Positions 57,959 through 64,000 of a stretch of 64,000 nt of DNA are shown piece by piece. Each line of letters starts with the position of its first letter. Position 1 is the first letter of the stretch. The DNA comes from Orientallactaga sibirica (taxonomy: Eukaryota > Chordata > Mammalia > Rodentia > Dipodidae): contig JAEOAD010000052.1 in the NCBI GenBank assembly GCA_036365145.1, positions 15,556,501 through 15,620,500 of the forward strand, given 5' to 3'. Made by a program: the position numbers and the translations under genes. The notes beneath the pieces are model-generated. The model searched no databases. It saw nothing but the letters and a program-made list of their open reading frames with translations, and had not been told where the DNA came from.

Positions 57959-59897
57959 AGGAAGGGTAGATTTAAAGGGTTCATCCAAAATGTCTAAAGG
58001 AAGAATATTATCAGACAGCACCTGACAGTTTAGAGCTGGGCTTCAGTATGGCGTACCATACACACTCTCCACCTGAGACCAGGAAACCAACCTCACGTCA
58101 TTAGTCAGAATCACGGAGTACGAGTTGGTTTCTCATGAATGGGTCTCAGACATGCCATTTTGTTTTATTAGGAGGCAGCTTTTGTTCTTTGCTAATAGTG
58201 GTTTTTGTTTCATTTCCCAGTTTAATAAGACCCAACTTCTCGTTATAAGGGAGTTTATTCAACTTAGAGCTGTGTTATGATTAGGAAAGCCAAAGAAAGC
58301 AGGGCAGGAACACCTCCCACCACTTAGCAACTGAGGAGAGTGTGCATGCCACTTGGCAGCAAGTACTGTTTCTCTTAGGGACAATTCTCCAAGTTCCGTA
58401 GGAATCTGTGTGACAGAGATTTCCATATTCTCCAGAGTTATAATAACTGGATTTGTGCAAACAGGTTAAGAAGGAGACCAAAGCTCTGGAAAGAGTTCCA
58501 TAAATGACACCAGCTTCCAATCCAAGTCCCCAAGGTACCCAGAAGTCCTTGACCAGCAGCAGAGTTCAAGACAGGAAAGGGATCACAATAGCAGGCCTGG
58601 AGCAGTCCCAGGCCTCTGCAGGACAGAATTGCAGCCCTACCCTTCTTCAAATGGCACCCAATTTCAATTCCATTAGGACTGACGACATACAAACCCAGCG
58701 TTCTCCTGCACCATTATAACCCTAACAGCCCCAAGCAGAAACCGCTGCTACATCTGTTCACTCCTTCGCATCCTTCTCCTGCCCATCCACCAGAGCCTGT
58801 TCTTGCTTGGGACCCAGCTCCGCCAAGCCTTCTCACTGTGCCCATCTCTTCAGCAAACTGGCTCCACACAGGACACCTCAGCCTTGCTCTTCAGCAGCTT
58901 AGATCTGTGTCCTTTTCTCCAACTGGTTTTGGACACCCTTACAGCCAGAAATGACCTGTTCCTTTCTAGTGAAAAGATAGGTTTGAAGTCAAGCAGCCAG
59001 TGGCCAGTGGTCTGGCAAGCCACCCACGACTTCTCTGAGCCAGTTCGCACATCTGAAGTGGCTGGGAGGCTGTTAAGACTAAATGAAAACAGCGTTCCTG
59101 CTTATACCATGAGCTTCCTTTCTGTATCTATAACATGCTAAAACACTCCACGGAAGGAATTATTTTCCTGAATGGTGCCTAAAAGTGGAGGAACAGGTGC
59201 CAGTGATGCTAGGTTAATCTACAAGACCAAACTGAGTGACACAGATATTATTTAAAAACAAAATCAAAATAAACAGAAAAAAATGGAGAGTGACTTTATT
59301 ATCTTGCCATTCACTCCCACTGCATGGTGCTTTAGGCCATGAGCACACTAAATCAAGTCTATTGGAGATGAAATCCCTTGAATGCTGCTGAAGTTCATGG
59401 ACTGGCTGCTCCATGAAGCCCTGCCTTCAGACACAGGAGCTATCCACTGCAACTCCTCCCCCAGGGCCTCCAAGCCAAATGTGCTTCAGCCCCTCATAGC
59501 ATCAAGCAGAGGTTCCCAGGGATAGAAAGAGGGGCTCCCTGCAGTGACAGCAGCCCTAGCCATTGGAAAGGGCTGACCGCACAGAGGGAGGAGCCTGCAC
59601 CCAGTGTGCAGCCATTTACCATGCCCGGGGCGTTCTCCCAGGTCCAGGAAGGCAGCCAAGCCTTGATGGTCAGGACTTGGAGTGCAACTACTTGAGGGTA
59701 GATGGACACAAGCCAGAGTACCCAGGTGAGCTTTGGTGTCAGAGAAAAGACACATGACCTAGAGATTACAAACAGAACAGCATGTGCCAGCCCGAGTTTA
59801 ACAAACCACCCAGTGAGGCTGGCTCCCTTGTCTCACCACACTAGCATCATCTGCCAAAGCCCATGGTACTTACAAGGAAGCAGGAACTGCTTGGCTG
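57959..59897. other. Intergenic sequence downstream of CAD
   Basis: 1.9 kb without recognised SINEs, exons or long open frames. Nothing further seen. Confidence 0.5.
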
Positions 59898-59903
59898 TTT
59901 ATT
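59898..59903 (-). terminator. CAD: Candidate CAD polyadenylation signal
   Basis: AATAAA on the minus strand (TTTATT on plus), about 250 nt after the CAD stop codon, in non-repeat sequence. It is the first such hexamer downstream. Confidence 0.6.
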
Positions 59904-60152
59904 AGTCAGTAGAAAAGTAACTGTACAGATCTGAGGTGTAAGAACGGAGATGGGGCCCCAGTGTATGAGGCCGCATCCCCAAGCCAGAGTTCTAATCCAG
60001 GGCCCGAAGCATGGCTCCTGGTATGTGCATCCATGTGTTTGAGCTATCTGGATGTCCCAGAGTGTCTGCTACATATGCTGCCCCCGCAGGGGGCACTGGA
60101 ATTCCTTGCCCAGCAGCTGGACCTGAAGAAAACCAGTAGAGGAAACTGGGCT
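59904..60152 (-). other. CAD: CAD 3' UTR
   Basis: Non-repeat sequence between the CAD stop codon and the candidate AATAAA. The extent is inferred from that signal. Confidence 0.6.
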
Positions 60153-63769
<3,617 letters not shown>

Positions 63770-64000
63770 TCAAATAGTGATTGACTCACCCTCCTTCCAT
63801 CTACGTGCAAACCCTCAGGAAAAGCAAGAGGCCCCTTGTGCACATGAAGTCAACTCTACACCACTCCCTCACTGCTCCGGCTTCCCAACATGTGGTCAAC
63901 AAGCAGCGGACACACTGGCCCCAAGGTGTGTGCCAGCCTAGTGACAAGACCCAGATTAACACTGGCTCTTGCTTCTCAGAGCTGGCCTCCTAAACCAAGA

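Overview
This is nuclear DNA from a mammal, almost certainly a rodent. Interspersed repeats make up well over half of the window. Two SINE groups dominate: B1 (7SL-derived, about 150 bp, A-rich tail) and B2-like (tRNA-derived, with pol III A and B boxes, a CT-rich 3' region and an AATAAA-containing tail). B1 together with B2 points to the mouse-related clade. The repeat consensus differs from mouse and rat, and I infer a dipodoid such as a jerboa; the species call is inference only. In the entries, B2a means the form whose B box reads like GGTTCGATTCCCC and which ends in AATAAATAAA. B2b means the sister form reading GGTTCCAATCTCCAGG, with a GTGACGCAAGGGCGCAATG block.

Four protein-coding genes are recognisable from exon translations with matching splice sites and phases. 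From left to right they are: TRIM54/MuRF3 (minus strand, first three coding exons only, cut by the left edge); DNAJC5G, the testis-type cysteine-string protein gamma (minus, four coding exons, with one apparent 1-bp frameshift); SLC30A3/ZnT3, the synaptic-vesicle zinc transporter (plus, complete, eight coding exons, 388 codons); and CAD (minus, last ten coding exons, covering the end of the linker and the aspartate transcarbamoylase domain, cut by the right edge). This is the reverse complement of the conserved order on human 2p23: CAD, SLC30A3, DNAJC5G, TRIM54.

Layout: 1-5657 is TRIM54 intron made mostly of SINEs plus an ERV LTR. 5658-20683 holds TRIM54 exons 3 to 1, with a 13.8 kb repeat-filled intron 1. 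20684-23901 is the TRIM54 upstream region. 23902-26715 is DNAJC5G. 27215-27740 is a CpG-rich probable DNAJC5G promoter. 27780-38725 is a SINE desert without genes. 39090-42240 holds two CpG islands, the second spanning SLC30A3 exon 1. 41424-51375 is SLC30A3. 51376-59897 is the convergent intergenic region, and 59898-63742 is the 3' part of CAD.

The four genes share no pathway: muscle ubiquitin ligase, J-domain cochaperone, vesicular zinc loading and de novo pyrimidine synthesis. They are neighbours through old synteny. I found no previously undescribed biological system. The items most worth a second look are the DNAJC5G frameshift, chimeric and serial SINE insertions with clear target-site duplications, a templated-insertion patch in SLC30A3 intron 2, a 16-bp repeat that expands inside one SINE subfamily, and a hairpin next to the last DNAJC5G splice acceptor.
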